Positions 50,841-62,200 of a stretch of DNA of 64,000 bases are shown here, piece after piece. The stretch is taken from NCBI GenBank assembly GCA_023548195.1, contig JAJHZJ010000399.1, positions 10,369,820 through 10,433,819 on the forward strand. The letters run 5' to 3'. Numbering within the stretch: position 1 is the stretch's first letter; each line of letters opens with the position of its first letter. The notes under the pieces were generated by a model, which worked only from the letters and a program-made list of their open reading frames with translations, did no database searches and was not told the DNA's origin. This DNA comes from Bettongia penicillata ogilbyi. Taxonomy: Eukaryota > Chordata > Mammalia > Diprotodontia > Potoroidae. The position numbers and the translations under genes were made by a program.

Positions 50841-51799
50841 TCATATTCAGAAAGACACTGGTAGTGTTGTAGGCATGGTCAAGTAGTCTGGGGTGAGTGG
50901 AGAATGGATTTATGGAGGGTCTTGAGCCATTAGTTTGGGTGAGTTAGTGTCAGGACAGCAGACACCGAGCAAAAAGCACTTTGCTAGCATGAAGAATGTG
51001 AAGTAGATGAAGGTTCCCTGGAGGTAAGACAGTGGAGGGCTAGGCTAGTAACGGTAGCTGAGATTTGGGCCCAGGGATCATGAAGTGCTTCTGACCTCAG
51101 CCACACTTCTTGCTTCTGAGGCAAGACCATGAGAAATCACTTCTTCACACTCTGGAGGGGTGAATATAACAGCCTGCAGAAACCAAAGTAAGTCATAAAA
51201 GCCTTTACCTGACTACAAAGTCCCTCTCCTAAGGCCCCATTGACTAGGTAATACAGGGGGTACAATTTCCAATACCATGTTCTCCCTTCTGCTACAGGTA
51301 GGCATGGGATGACCACGAAAATGAACCTCTGTCTGCCTCAGCTTTCTCAACTCTTAAGATGGGGATTTTAATAGCACCTATTCCAAAGGGGTTCTTGCGA
51401 CTATCATATGAGATGATCATGGTAAAGTGTTCTGCAGAGTTCCTGGTACATGGCAGGCACTGAACAAATGTAGCCATTCATGGTATTATTATTAACACAT
51501 CTCAGTATCTCCTGAGGTCCAGATGCCAGAGACACAGGCACAATTTGTGTCTTTTCATGTCTGGGTCATTACCAATGCAGACTTTCCAGGTTTGACCATG
51601 CTTGCCCTCAGACGTGATCTCTATCCAGCACTAGGAGGATGGGTAGGATCAGGAGGAACAACTCAGCTTAAGTTTGGCTGCCTTTCTGGGGCAACTCCAA
51701 AAAGCAGTTTTTAGCTGATGTAAGGGAGAGCCAGTGTTTAGGGCAGCATAAAAATGCCTTGGTGGCATACTTGAGGGTAAATATTAAGGGTGTAGTAAT
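50841..51799 (-). repeat. Composite-array block R6 (inverted, long form)
   Basis: Full block with the 23-bp segment (GCCTTTACCTGACTAC). The right edge has GGGTAAATATTAAGGG as in R3, although R3 lacks the 23-bp segment. Confidence 0.9.
51324..51495 (+). mobile_element. MIR SINE fragment in block R6
   Basis: Sense MIR with private GGGGATTTTAATAGC and TCTGCAGAGTTCC. Confidence 0.75.
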
Positions 51800-52891
51800 G
51801 TGTTTGTCTATGTGTGTGTATGTGTTTATGTATGTGTGTGTATATGTATGTGTGTGTATGTGTGTGTATGTGCATGTGTGTGTATGCGTGCGTATGTGTG
51901 TATCTGTATGTGTATGTGTCTGTGTATCTGTGTGTGTATCTGTGTGTGTATGTGTATGTGTGTGTGCGTGTTTGTGTGTTTTGTGTGTGTGTTTGCGTGC
52001 CTATGTGTGTGTATCTGTATGTGTGTGTATGTCTGTATCTGTGTGTGTTTGTGTGTATGTGTATGTGTGTAGGTTTTGTGTGTTTATGTGTGTATGTGTC
52101 ATTACACGTGGAGCAGTGACAAACTGAACCCTGGTGATAAGCTCAGATGGAATCTGAGCACCATCATGGAGGCAAGTGTATGTCTGTGTGTGTATGTGTA
52201 TGTGTGTGTATGTGTGTGTATGTGTCTGTGTACCTGTGTGTATGTGTGTAGGTGTGTGTGCATGTTTGTGTGTATGTGTGTGTATGTGTGTGTGTATGCG
52301 TGTGTATGTGTGTATCGGAATGTTTGTATGTGTGTTTGTGTTGTGTGTGTATGCGTGCGTATGTGTGTATCTGTATGTGTATGTGTGTGTATCTGTGTAT
52401 GTGTGTATGTGTATGTGTGTGAATGTTTGTGTGTATGACTATGTGTACGTATGTGTGTATATGTATGTGTGTGTGTATGTGTGTGTTGTATGTGTGTGTG
52501 TATGCGTCCGTATGTGTGTATCTGCATCTTTATGTGTGTGTATGTGTCTGTATCTGTATCTGTATATGTGTGTATGTGTATGTGGGTGTGTATGGTTGGG
52601 TTTATGTCTATGTGTATGTACGTGTGTATGTGTGTGTGTATTGATGTATCTGTGTGTATATGTATGTGTGTATATGTGTGTATGTGTGTGTATCTGTGTG
52701 CGCATGTTTGTGTGTGTATGCGTTCGCATGTGTGTGTATCTGTATGTGTGTATGTGTGTGTATTGTGTGTGTATGCGTGCCTATGTGTGTATCTGTATGT
52801 GTATGTGTGTGTGTATGTGTGTGTATGTGTGTATCTGTGTGTATGTGTGTGTATGCGTATGTGTGTGTATGTGTGTGTATGTGTGTATGTG
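51800..52891. repeat. TG-rich tract TG7 with one module (higher-order unit b')
   Basis: Module at 52099-52177 of the GCAGTGACAAACTG subtype. Counterpart of TG4, with several internal length changes. Confidence 0.94.
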
Positions 52892-53835
52892 TCATATTAA
52901 GATAGACACTAGTAGTGATGTAGGCATAGTCAAGTAGTCTGGGGTGAGTGGAGAATGGATTTATGGAGCGTCTTGAACCAGTAGTTTGGGTGAGTTAGCG
53001 TCAGGACAGCAGACACCGAGCCAAAAGCATTTTGCTAGCATGAAGAATGTGAAGTAGATGAAGGTTCTCTGGAGGTAAGACAGTGGAGGGCTAGGCTAGT
53101 AAGGGCCCAGGGATCATGAAATGCTTCTGACCTCAGCCACACTTCTTGCTTCTGAGGCAAGACCATGAGAAATCACTTCTTCACACTCTGGAGGGGTTAA
53201 TATAACAGCCTGCAGAAACAAAAGTAAGTCATAAAAGCCTTTACCTGACTACAAAGTCCTTCTCCTATGGCCCCATTGACTAGGTAATACAGGGGGTACA
53301 ATTTCCAATACCATGTTCTCCCTTCTGCTACAGGTAGGCATGGGATGACCACGAAAATGAACCTCTGTCTGCCTCAGCTTTCTCAACTCTTAAGATGGGG
53401 ATGTTGATAGCACCTATTCCAAAGGGGTTCTTGCGACTATCATATGAGATGATCATGGTAAAGTGTTCTGCACAGTTCCTGGTACATGGCAGGCACTGAA
53501 CAAATCTAGCCATTCATGGTATTATTATTAACACATCTCAGTATCTCCTGAGGTCCAGATGCCAGAGACACAGGCACAATTTGTGTCTTTTCATGTCTGG
53601 GTCATTACCAATGCAGACTTTCCAGGTTTGACCATGCTTGCCCTCAGACTTGATCTCTATCCAGCACTAGCAGGATGGGTAGGATCAGGAGGAGCAACTC
53701 AGCTTAAGTTTGGCTGCCTTTCTGGGGCAACTCCGAAAAGCAGTTTTTAGCTGATGTAAGGGAGAGCCAGTGTTTAGGGCAGCATAAAAATGCCTTGGTG
53801 GCATACTTGAGGGTAACTAGAAAGGGTGTAGTATT
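52892..53835 (-). repeat. Composite-array block R7 (inverted, long form)
   Basis: Full block with the 23-bp segment. It lacks a short stretch (AACGGTAGCTGAGATTT) near 53,103. Shares CAGACTTGATC and AGCAGG with R4. Last block before the right edge of the array. Confidence 0.9.
53360..53531 (+). mobile_element. MIR SINE fragment in block R7
   Basis: Sense MIR; private AAATCTAGCCATTC. Confidence 0.75.
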
Positions 53836-55403
53836 GTGTGTGTCTCTGTGTGTGTATGTGTGTGTATGTGCATATGTGTATGTATGTGTGCATGTTTGTG
53901 TGTATTTCTATGTGTATTTGTGTATGTGTGTTTATGCGTGCATATGTGTATCTGTGTCTGTATGTGCGTGTATGTGTGTGTATGTGTGTATGTGTACGTG
54001 TGTGCATGTTTGTGTGAATGTCTATGTGTATGTATGTGTGTATGTGGGTGAGTATGATTGTGTATGTGTGTGTGCATCTGTGTCTGTATATGTGTGTATG
54101 TGTGTGTTGTGTGTGTATGCATGTGTATATGTGTGTATCTGTATGTGTGTGTATGTCTGTATCTGTGTGTATGTGTATGTGTGTAGGTGTGTAAGTGTGT
54201 GTATGTGTGTGTATGTGTGTGTATGTGTGTATGTGTCATTACACGTGGACAAGTTACAAACTGAACTCTCGTGATAAGCTCAGATGGAATCTCAGCACCA
54301 TCATGGAGCTAAGTGTATGTGTGTGTATGTGTGTGTGTGTATGTGTGTGTACGTGTATGTCTGTTTATGTGTGTGTATGCGTGTGTATTTGTATGTGTAT
54401 GTGTGTGTATCTGTGTATGTGTGTATGTGTATGTGTGTGCATGTTTGTGTGTATGTCTATGTGTACGTATGTGTGTATATGTATGTGTGTGTATGTGTGT
54501 GTTTATGTGTGTGTATGCGTGCGTATGTGTGTGTATCTGTGTGTTTATGTGTGTGTATCTGTGTGTATCTGAATCTGTATATGTGTGTATGTGTATGTGG
54601 GTGTGCATGGTTGGGTGTATGTCTATGAGTATGTATGTGTGTATGTGTGCGTGTATTTATGTATGTGTGCATATATGTATGTGTGTATATGTGTGTATGT
54701 GTGTGTATCTGTGTGTGCATGTTTGTGTGTATGTGTGTATCTGTGTGTGTATCTGTATCTGTATATGTGTGTATGTGTATGTGTGTGTGCCTGGTAGTGT
54801 ATATGTCTATGTGTATGTATGTGTATATTTGTGTTTGTAAGTGTGTGTATGCATGCGTATTTGTGTGCGTGTGTATGTGTATATGTGTGTATGTGTGTGT
54901 GAATTGTGTGTGTATGCCTGCGTATGTGTGTGTATCTGTATGTGTGTGTGTATGTCTGTATCTGTGTGTATGTGTATGTGTGTAGGTGTTTAAGTGTGTG
55001 TGTATGTGTGTGTATGTGTGTGTGTATATGTGTATGTGTCATTACACGTGGAGCAGATACAAACTGAACCTTGGGGATAAGCTCAGATGGAACCTGAGCA
55101 CCATCATTGAGGCAAGTGTATGTGTGTGTGTATGTGTATGTGTGTATGTGTGTGTATGTGTTTATGCATGAGTGTGTATATTTATGTGTGTGTATGTGTG
55201 TATTCGTGTGTATTTGTATGTGTGTGAGTAGGCGTGCGTGTGTGTATCTGTATGTGTATGTGTGTATGTGTGTTTATCTGTGTGTATGTGTGTGTGTGTA
55301 CGTGTGTGTGCATGTTTGTGTGTGTGTGTGTATGCGTGCGTAGGTGTGTATATCTGTATTAGGGTATGTCTCTATGTGTGTGTTTATATATGTGTATGTG
55401 TTT
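53836..55403. repeat. TG-rich tract TG8 with two modules; right edge of the inverted array
   Basis: Modules at 54236-54313 (GGACAAGTTAC subtype, counterpart of TG5) and 55039-55117 (GGAGCAGATAC; ATCATTGAGGC). The tract degrades after about 55,330 and ends at GTGTATGTGTTT, directly against the 42-bp direct repeat that precedes the L1 ORF2 copy. Confidence 0.94.
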
Positions 55404-55445
55404 GAGGAGCCTAAGTATTTCATATTCTCTCCTGTTGATCTGATC
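55404..55445 (+). repeat. 42-bp direct repeat, left copy
   Basis: Runs from GAGGAGCCTAAG to TTGATCTGATC. Matches 58,112-58,153 at 40 of 42 positions. The two copies bracket the L1 ORF2 plus unidentified segment. Could be a long target-site duplication or an edge of an earlier segmental duplication. Confidence 0.85.
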
Positions 55446-57735
55446 AAGAAAGGATGGAAATAATATCCTGCTAAAAGGCACCATAGACAACGAAGCAATA
55501 TCATTACTAAACATGTATGCTCCAAGTGGCATAGTGTCCAGATACCTAGGGGAAGGGTTGGGGAGGTTGAAGGAAGAAATTGACAGCAAACTTATACTAG
55601 TGCGGGACCTCAACCTCCCCCTTTCAATGCTCCATAAATCTAACCTAAAAATAAACGAGGAAAAACTCTAGATAAGGTTGATATGATAGACCTTGGGAGA
55701 AAAATGAGAATAGAGAGGAACATACCTTTTTCTCTTAGGGAGAGAACAGGGAATATTTGCAAAGATTGACCACGTTCTAGGATGTAAAATTCTCACAACC
55801 CAGTGCAGAAAGGCCGAGATAATGAATGCATCCTTCTCAGATCCTAATGCAATAAAAATGAGATGTAATGAGAGGCCTTGGAAAGATAACCTAAAACTCA
55901 ATTGGAAACCAAATTATCTAATCCTAAAAAAGGAATGGGTTAAAGAAGATATCGCGGAAACAACCAATAACTTCATTCAAAAGAATGACAATAACGAGAC
56001 AACCTATGAAATCTTGTGGGATACCGCAAAAAGCAGTTCTTAGGGGAAATTTTGTACCTTTGAATGCCTGCATAAATAAACTAGAGAAAGAGGAGATCAA
56101 TGACTTGGGCATGCAGCTGAGAAAGCTAGAGAAAGAACAAATCCAAAATCCCCAAGAAATTACCAAACTGGGAACACTAAAAACCAAAGGAGAGATTAAT
56201 AAAAATGAAATTAGGAAAACTACTGAATTAATAAATAAAACGAATAGTTCGTTTTGGGGGAAAAAAACTGGGAAAGTTGATGAAACTTTGGTCAAATTGA
56301 TGAAAAAAAGAAAGAAGAAAATCAAATTATTAATATTAAAAATGAAAGCGGCGAACTCACCTCCAATGAGGAGAAAATTAAAACAATAATTAGAAATCAC
56401 TTTGCTCAACCATATGCCCACAAATTCGATAATCTAAACGAGATGGATGCGTATTTAAAAATCAAAACAAAACAATTTGCCCGGATTAACAGAGGAGGAA
56501 GTTGAATACTTCAGGAACGCCATCTCAGAAAAAGAAATTGATCAAGCTAACAAAGAACTTCCCTAGGAAACAAATCTCCAGGACCAGATGGATTCACAAG
56601 TGAATTCTATCAACTCTTTCAAGAACAGTTAATTCCAACACTATAGAGACTACTTTTGAAAATTGGGGAAGAAGGATTCCTTCCAAATTCTTTCTATGGT
56701 GCAAATACGTATCATATTTGTAGGAGACAAGACATGTCCCAATCATGTACCCATTCGGAAACACTTGGAAGAGACAGAGCAGAGAAAGAAAATTATAGAC
56801 CAGTTTCTCTAATGAATATAGATGCAAAAATTTTAAACAAGATACTAGCAAAACGAATTCAGCATCTTATCGCGAAAATAATACATTATGATCAGGTAGG
56901 ATTCATACCAGGAATACAGGGCTGGTTCAATATCAGGAAATCTATTAGCATTATTGATCGTATGAACAACAAAACTAACAACGACCACGTAATTATCTCA
57001 ATAGATGTAGGAAAAGCTTTCAACGAACATCCCCCATTCCTATGAAAAACACTGGAGAACATAGGAACAGAGGGAACTTTCCATAAAATAATGAAGCGCT
57101 ATCTACCTAAAGCCTTCAACAAGCATGATATGCAATGGGGATAAGCTAGATGCATTTCCAAGAAGATCAGGGGTGAAACAAGGATGTCCATCAATTATCA
57201 CCACTATTATTCAATATGGTACTCGAAATGTTACTGTCGCAATTAGACCAGGTGAAGAAACTGAAGGAATAGAAACAGCCAAAGAAGATACCAAATCATC
57301 ACTCTTTGGAGAGAATAGGATGATCTACTTAGAGAATCCCAGAGACTCAAGGAACAAACTAGCTGCAATAACAAACAATTTCGGCAAAGTAGCAGGTGAT
57401 AAAATAAACCCACACAAATCTTCTGCATTCCTAAGTACCAGCAACAAAGTCCAACAGCAAGAGAGAGAAAGAAAAATCCCATTTCAAGCTAGGGTAGACA
57501 CAATAAAAGACTTAGGAGTTTACCTGCCAGGACAAACCCAGGAACTATATGAACACAATTACCGGACGCTTCTCGCACAAATAAAATCACTTTTAAGGAA
57601 GTGGAAAAACACCAGTTGTTCATGGGTAGGCAGAGCTAATATAATAAAATGACAATTCTACCTAAATTATTTTACACATTGAGTGCCTAACCAATTAAAC
57701 TATCCGGTAATTATTTTCTAGAACTGATAAAAATT
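55446..57735 (+). pseudogene. LINE-1 ORF2 fragment: endonuclease end through reverse transcriptase (right arm)
   Basis: ORF2p is the L1 endonuclease/reverse transcriptase. Recognisable in order: late endonuclease (LLNMYAPSG near 55,510; FAKIDHVLGCK at 55,755-55,787; FSDPNAIK at 55,834-55,857, where the catalytic SDH histidine is proline); the linker (NACINKLEKEEINDLGMQL); RT fingers ([20 protein letters not shown] near 56,795-56,853); motif A ([10 protein letters not shown] near 56,990-57,020); RRSGVKQGCP near 57,162; FGEN at 57,305-57,316 in place of FADD; then [19 protein letters not shown]. Many stops and frameshifts; no start and no C-terminus. Not functional. The part from 56,797 onward is mirrored at 38,651-39,588. 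Confidence 0.85.
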
Positions 57736-58111
57736 TTTTTTTCTTTTGCTCCTTACAGTGATCATTCCCTGATTATTTCTTAAAGATATCTATTCATTGA
57801 ATATGCATACTGTCTAAGAGAGTGCCTCGAAATCCAAGTCCTTCCCAAACAAAGGACGAACACATCAGGTTGAGTTTCAGTAGAAGCCCCAGTTTTGTGG
57901 AAGAAGGTGCAGTAAGCCTGCCAGAGAGAGAAGGGAGATTCTGTTTTAGAAGGCTTGATCCATGGCTGGCCAAGGTCGGAGAGTGCTAACTCTTAGGAGC
58001 AGCTTTAGAACTAAGTAGATTAATGTTTGGTAGTCTTCACTTGTCAATCCAAGTGATCCTGGCAGTTTCACTTAGGGACATCATTTAAAGCTTTTTCAAT
58101 TTCTTTATTAA
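57736..58111 (+). repeat. Unidentified ~400-bp segment, copy C
   Basis: Directly follows the ORF2 fragment after a T/A-rich run; same order as copies A and B. Contains CTAAGAGAGTGCCTCG where A and B read CTCTCTAAGAGAG, a short deletion private to this copy. Confidence 0.72.
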
Positions 58112-58153
58112 GAGGGGCCTAAGTATTTCATTTTCTCTCCTGTTGATCTGATC
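58112..58153 (+). repeat. 42-bp direct repeat, right copy
   Basis: GAGGGGCCTAAG to TTGATCTGATC; see the left copy at 55,404-55,445. The mirror copy in the left arm is at 38,226-38,267. Confidence 0.85.
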
Positions 58154-58384
58154 TGTTCACATTTTTATAAATATTCATGTCTTTCCCTAAAGTGGTTTCA
58201 TACGTTGGAATGTTATTAAGCATAATACCTCCTTTAAATTGCTTCGATTTTACAGTAATTCTTTACCTATTATAAAGATATCTTTACATTTTGTTTTTTA
58301 GAGAACATTAATCTTCCAATATACCCATCTCCCACCTAGAGACTTCCTTTAGAATAAAGGATTTTCAAATGTATAGCACAACTA
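58154..58384. repeat. AT-rich inter-element segment of the right arm
   Basis: Mirror of 37,986-38,225, with a few differences. Family not recognised. Confidence 0.5.
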
Positions 58385-59296
58385 AGCCAATACGTCAAAA
58401 ATTTTGGGCGGGGGGGTGGGGGGGGCGTAGAGTGAGAGGGCCAACTCACCTAAGCTCTCAGGAAAACTCCTTCGGATACCTCTGAAAGGAGAATCTGACC
58501 AAATTGTGGAGGTGCGGAATCCAGCGGGAGACAGACTGTGATGGATTCGGAGCCCAGGTTGAACTGGAACGCCCACGCGAAGGCTCTGTTTCGTGGCGGT
58601 GAGCCCGACAGCACAGCGGAGAGGAAGGGTCCCGAGAAACCTGAGAGCGGCGGAGGGAACTGTTGGAGTGGCACCAAGGGTGGGAGAGAAGCTGAGCTGA
58701 GCCAGGGAGAGCCCACGAGCTCCAGATATCAGCACAGCAGCTGCTGAGACCTTCAGCCTCAAGATCAAATTTCGGTAACTCACCTGCTTGAACCTCCGGG
58801 AGCCAGTAAGGCAGAACGATCTTGACAGTCAATTCTCTCTCCTCCCCTCTTGCTGACCGTGAGAGAACCGTAAAATATTTCCCCAGAAAAATCCCCATAA
58901 GAGTCTCACAACACCCGAGGCTAGGAAGGTAGCTAAGGGGGATTCCTCCGACTGTGGCAGAGGCAAACTGGAGGGACAGAGGACCCAGAGCAGAGAAAAC
59001 TCCCAGGCAAGGACCCAGGCAAGCCTCAGCACCCAGGAGACTCCGGAGCCCCGGGAGGGGTGGGAACACTAATTAACATATGTAGGCGCGCCTCAGCACT
59101 CCTGGGGAATCAGTGAGACAATATAGGGCAGCTGGGATCACCAGCCCCTGAGCTTGTCAAATTTGACTCGGTTCAGCTGAGGAGACCACTCCCCCCCCCT
59201 TCACAAGCTAAACCCAGGGCTGGCTGGGGAAACACAAAACAAAAACCTGCTTTCAGCTTTTTCACACATCAGATGCTCAGCAAAAAGTTCTGTGAG
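58385..59296 (+). mobile_element. GC-rich L1 5'UTR-like segment (right arm)
   Basis: Mirror of 37,080-37,985, now with the presumed L1 sense strand on plus (GGGAGCCAGTAAGGCAGAAC near 58,798). It has a GGGCGGGGGGGTGGGGGGGG G-tract at 58,406-58,425 and a C-run at 59,191-59,199. The antisense open frame is 203 aa here (58,458-59,069, minus). With the two arms ~97-98% identical, retention of the frame in both is not evidence of selection. Confidence 0.45.
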
Positions 59297-62200
59297 CAAT
59301 GACCTCACCACAAGCTAGACTTGTTACCTGGGAGAGAATTGAAATTACCCCTATCTCCATTGTTCTTTTGGTCAAAAGGGAAGCTTTCTTTGAGATAACT
59401 CAAAAAATACACTGAATACTGAGAAGATTTTATATTGTCAGAATTAACTCCCTATTCTGTCTCCAACATTATATCATCTTGACTCTTCTCTCTATTTCCT
59501 GGGGATGTTATTTCAGTATTTAACGTTTGATCTGTTGAAGTCCATAGGAATCAAAATAAACCCATTTTGGCTTCTACTCTAAAGAAAATCTCTGAAGTAG
59601 TAAATGCAAAGGGTAAAAATTCCACATATCTTATCTACAGTAATGAACTCAATACACGCTATTACATTTGCCTGGTAGTTGCCTGCAAATACCCCTTTCT
59701 CCATTGCTCTATTGGCCAAAATGTAAGACTTATTCAAAGATTCCTCTACAAATATTGTGTACTAAGGACTTTTGAGATAAGCAGCATCAGATCACGCCAC
59801 TATGTACAACGATGAGAAGAATTACACTGGAGTACCCATTTCCTGGAAGTTTTCTCAATATTTAAAGTGTCTCCCATTGTAGTCCTTGGGACCTCGAATA
59901 AGCACATTTTCGCAATGACCCTGAGGGTTGCAAACTCGGTAGTGTTACATGTGGTACACTGCCAGTCACATATGTACTGTAATGAATACAACCAAAAAAG
60001 ACCCTTTTCCTTGGCAAATACATGAAAATCACATGCTCCATTGCTCTAGCGGACAATAGGAAAGATTCCTTGAAAGACAACTCAACAAAGACATTGAACA
60101 CCAGGAAGATATTATTTTGTCAGTTTGCTTTCCTGCAGTGGTTTCATGCACAATAGCAACTTGACTCTTCTATCTTTTCTCCTGCTTGTGATATCAATAT
60201 TTAGCGTTTTTCCTCTTGCAGCCCATAGGAATCCAAATAAACACATTTTGGCAGTTCACCTAAAGAAATACCTCTGAAGTAATCTCTGCAAAGTGTCAAC
60301 CTCCACATATATTGTCTACAGCAGCGTCAAAACAATCTATGCTAGTTACCTGGGAGATACTTCCAAATACACCATTCTCCATTGCTCCATTGTCTAAAAT
60401 GGATAATGTACTTGAAAATTATTCAACATATACATTGAATGCTAAGAAGATATTACATTGTCAACACTAACTCCCTAAACTGTCTGCATGTATCATATTA
60501 TCTTGACTCGTCTATATTTTTCCTGCTCGTGGTATCAGTATTTAGGTTCTTCTCTATTGAAGCCCATATGAACTCAAATGAACGCATCTTGGCAGTTCAC
60601 CTAAAGAGAGAACTAGGAAGAAATCTATTCAAAGTGTAAACCTCCACATATCTTATATTACAGCAGTGAAGTTAATACAAGCTATGCTAGTTCCCAGGGA
60701 GATACAAGTACACCATTCTCCATTGCTCTGTTAGCCAATATGGAAACTGTGTTTGCAGATTACTGAACGAACACATTGAATACTAAGAAGTTATTACATT
60801 GTCAGCATTGACTTCCTAAACTGCATGTATCATAAACTTGCCTCTTCTATCTTTTTCCTGCTTGTGATATCAGTATTTAGCGTTTTCTTTCTTGTAGCCC
60901 ATAGGAATCTAAATAAAGGCATTTTGGCAGTTGTTAAAGAGATTACTCTGAAGTAGTTTATGTAAAGGATAAATTTCCACATATATCATCTACAGCAGTG
61001 AAATCATATAAACTATGCACTTTACCTTGGAGATACTTGCAAATACACCATTCTCCATTGGCTCCATTGGCGAAAATGGAAAACCTATTTCCAGATTACT
61101 CAAGAAATACATTGAATACTAATTGTCAGCACTGACTCCCTAAACATTCTGCAAGTATCATATCTCCTTGACTCCTCTATCTTTTTGCTCCTTGTAATAT
61201 CAATATATATATTGTTTTCTCTATTGGAGCCCTTAGGAATCCAAATGAACGCATTTTGACTGTTCACCTAAAGAGAGACCTCTGAAGTAATCTATGCAAA
61301 GGTAAACCTCCACATATCTTATCTACAGCCGACAAGTCAATACAAACTCTGCTATTTACCGTGGAGATAGTTGGAAATACACCATTCTCCATTGCTCCAT
61401 TGGCCAAAATGGAAATTGTTTTTGAAGATTACTAATGAAATACATTGGAATATCAGAAGATATTATATTGTCAGGACTGACTCACTAAAGTGTCTGCTAG
61501 TATTATATCAAGTTGACTCTTCTGTTTCCCTCTTGTGATAATTGTATTTCGCGATTGCTATATTGAAGCCCATAGGAATTCAAATAAATACATATTGGCA
61601 GTTCTCCTAAAGAGACAACTCTTTCTCTCTTTTTCTCTCTTTTACGTGCTTGTGATATCAGCATATAACTTTTTCCCTACTGAAGCCCACAGGAATGTAA
61701 ATAATAGCATTTTGGTAGTTCACTCAAGGAGACAACTATGAAGTAATCTATGCAAAGGCTGAACCTCCACATACCTTATCTATAGCAGGGAACATCATAA
61801 AATCGATGCTAGTTTCCTGGGACATACTTGAAAATACACCATTCTGCGTTGCTCCATTGGCCAAAATGGAAGGTGTATTTGAAGAAAACTCAAAAATTAC
61901 ATTGAATACTAAGAAGATATTACTTTGTCAACACTGACTCCCTAAACTGTCTGCAATTATTATATCAACTTGACACATCCCTCATTTTCCTGCTTGTGAT
62001 ATCAGTATTTAGCTTTTACCCTACTGAAGCCCACAGAAATCCAAATAATGGGATCTTGGCAGTTCACCTAAAGAGACAACTCTGAAATAATCTATACAAA
62101 GGCTAAACCTCTACATGTACCTTATATACAGCAGTGAAGTTCATGCAAGCTATGGTAGTCAACTAGGAGGTACTTGCAAATACACCATACCTTATCCACA

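Noticed and set aside
1505..53750. Recurring 60-75 aa open frames in every block (MPETQAQFVSFHVWV..., MVIPCLPVAEGRTW..., MATFVQCLPCTRN...)
   Set aside because: They repeat because the block repeats. The third overlaps the MIR SINE, several copies are truncated or lack the frame, and there is no sign of codon-level constraint.
55446..57735. Functional reverse transcriptase gene
   Set aside because: Multiple stops and frameshifts, FADD replaced by FGEN, the endonuclease SDH replaced by SDP, and both ends missing.
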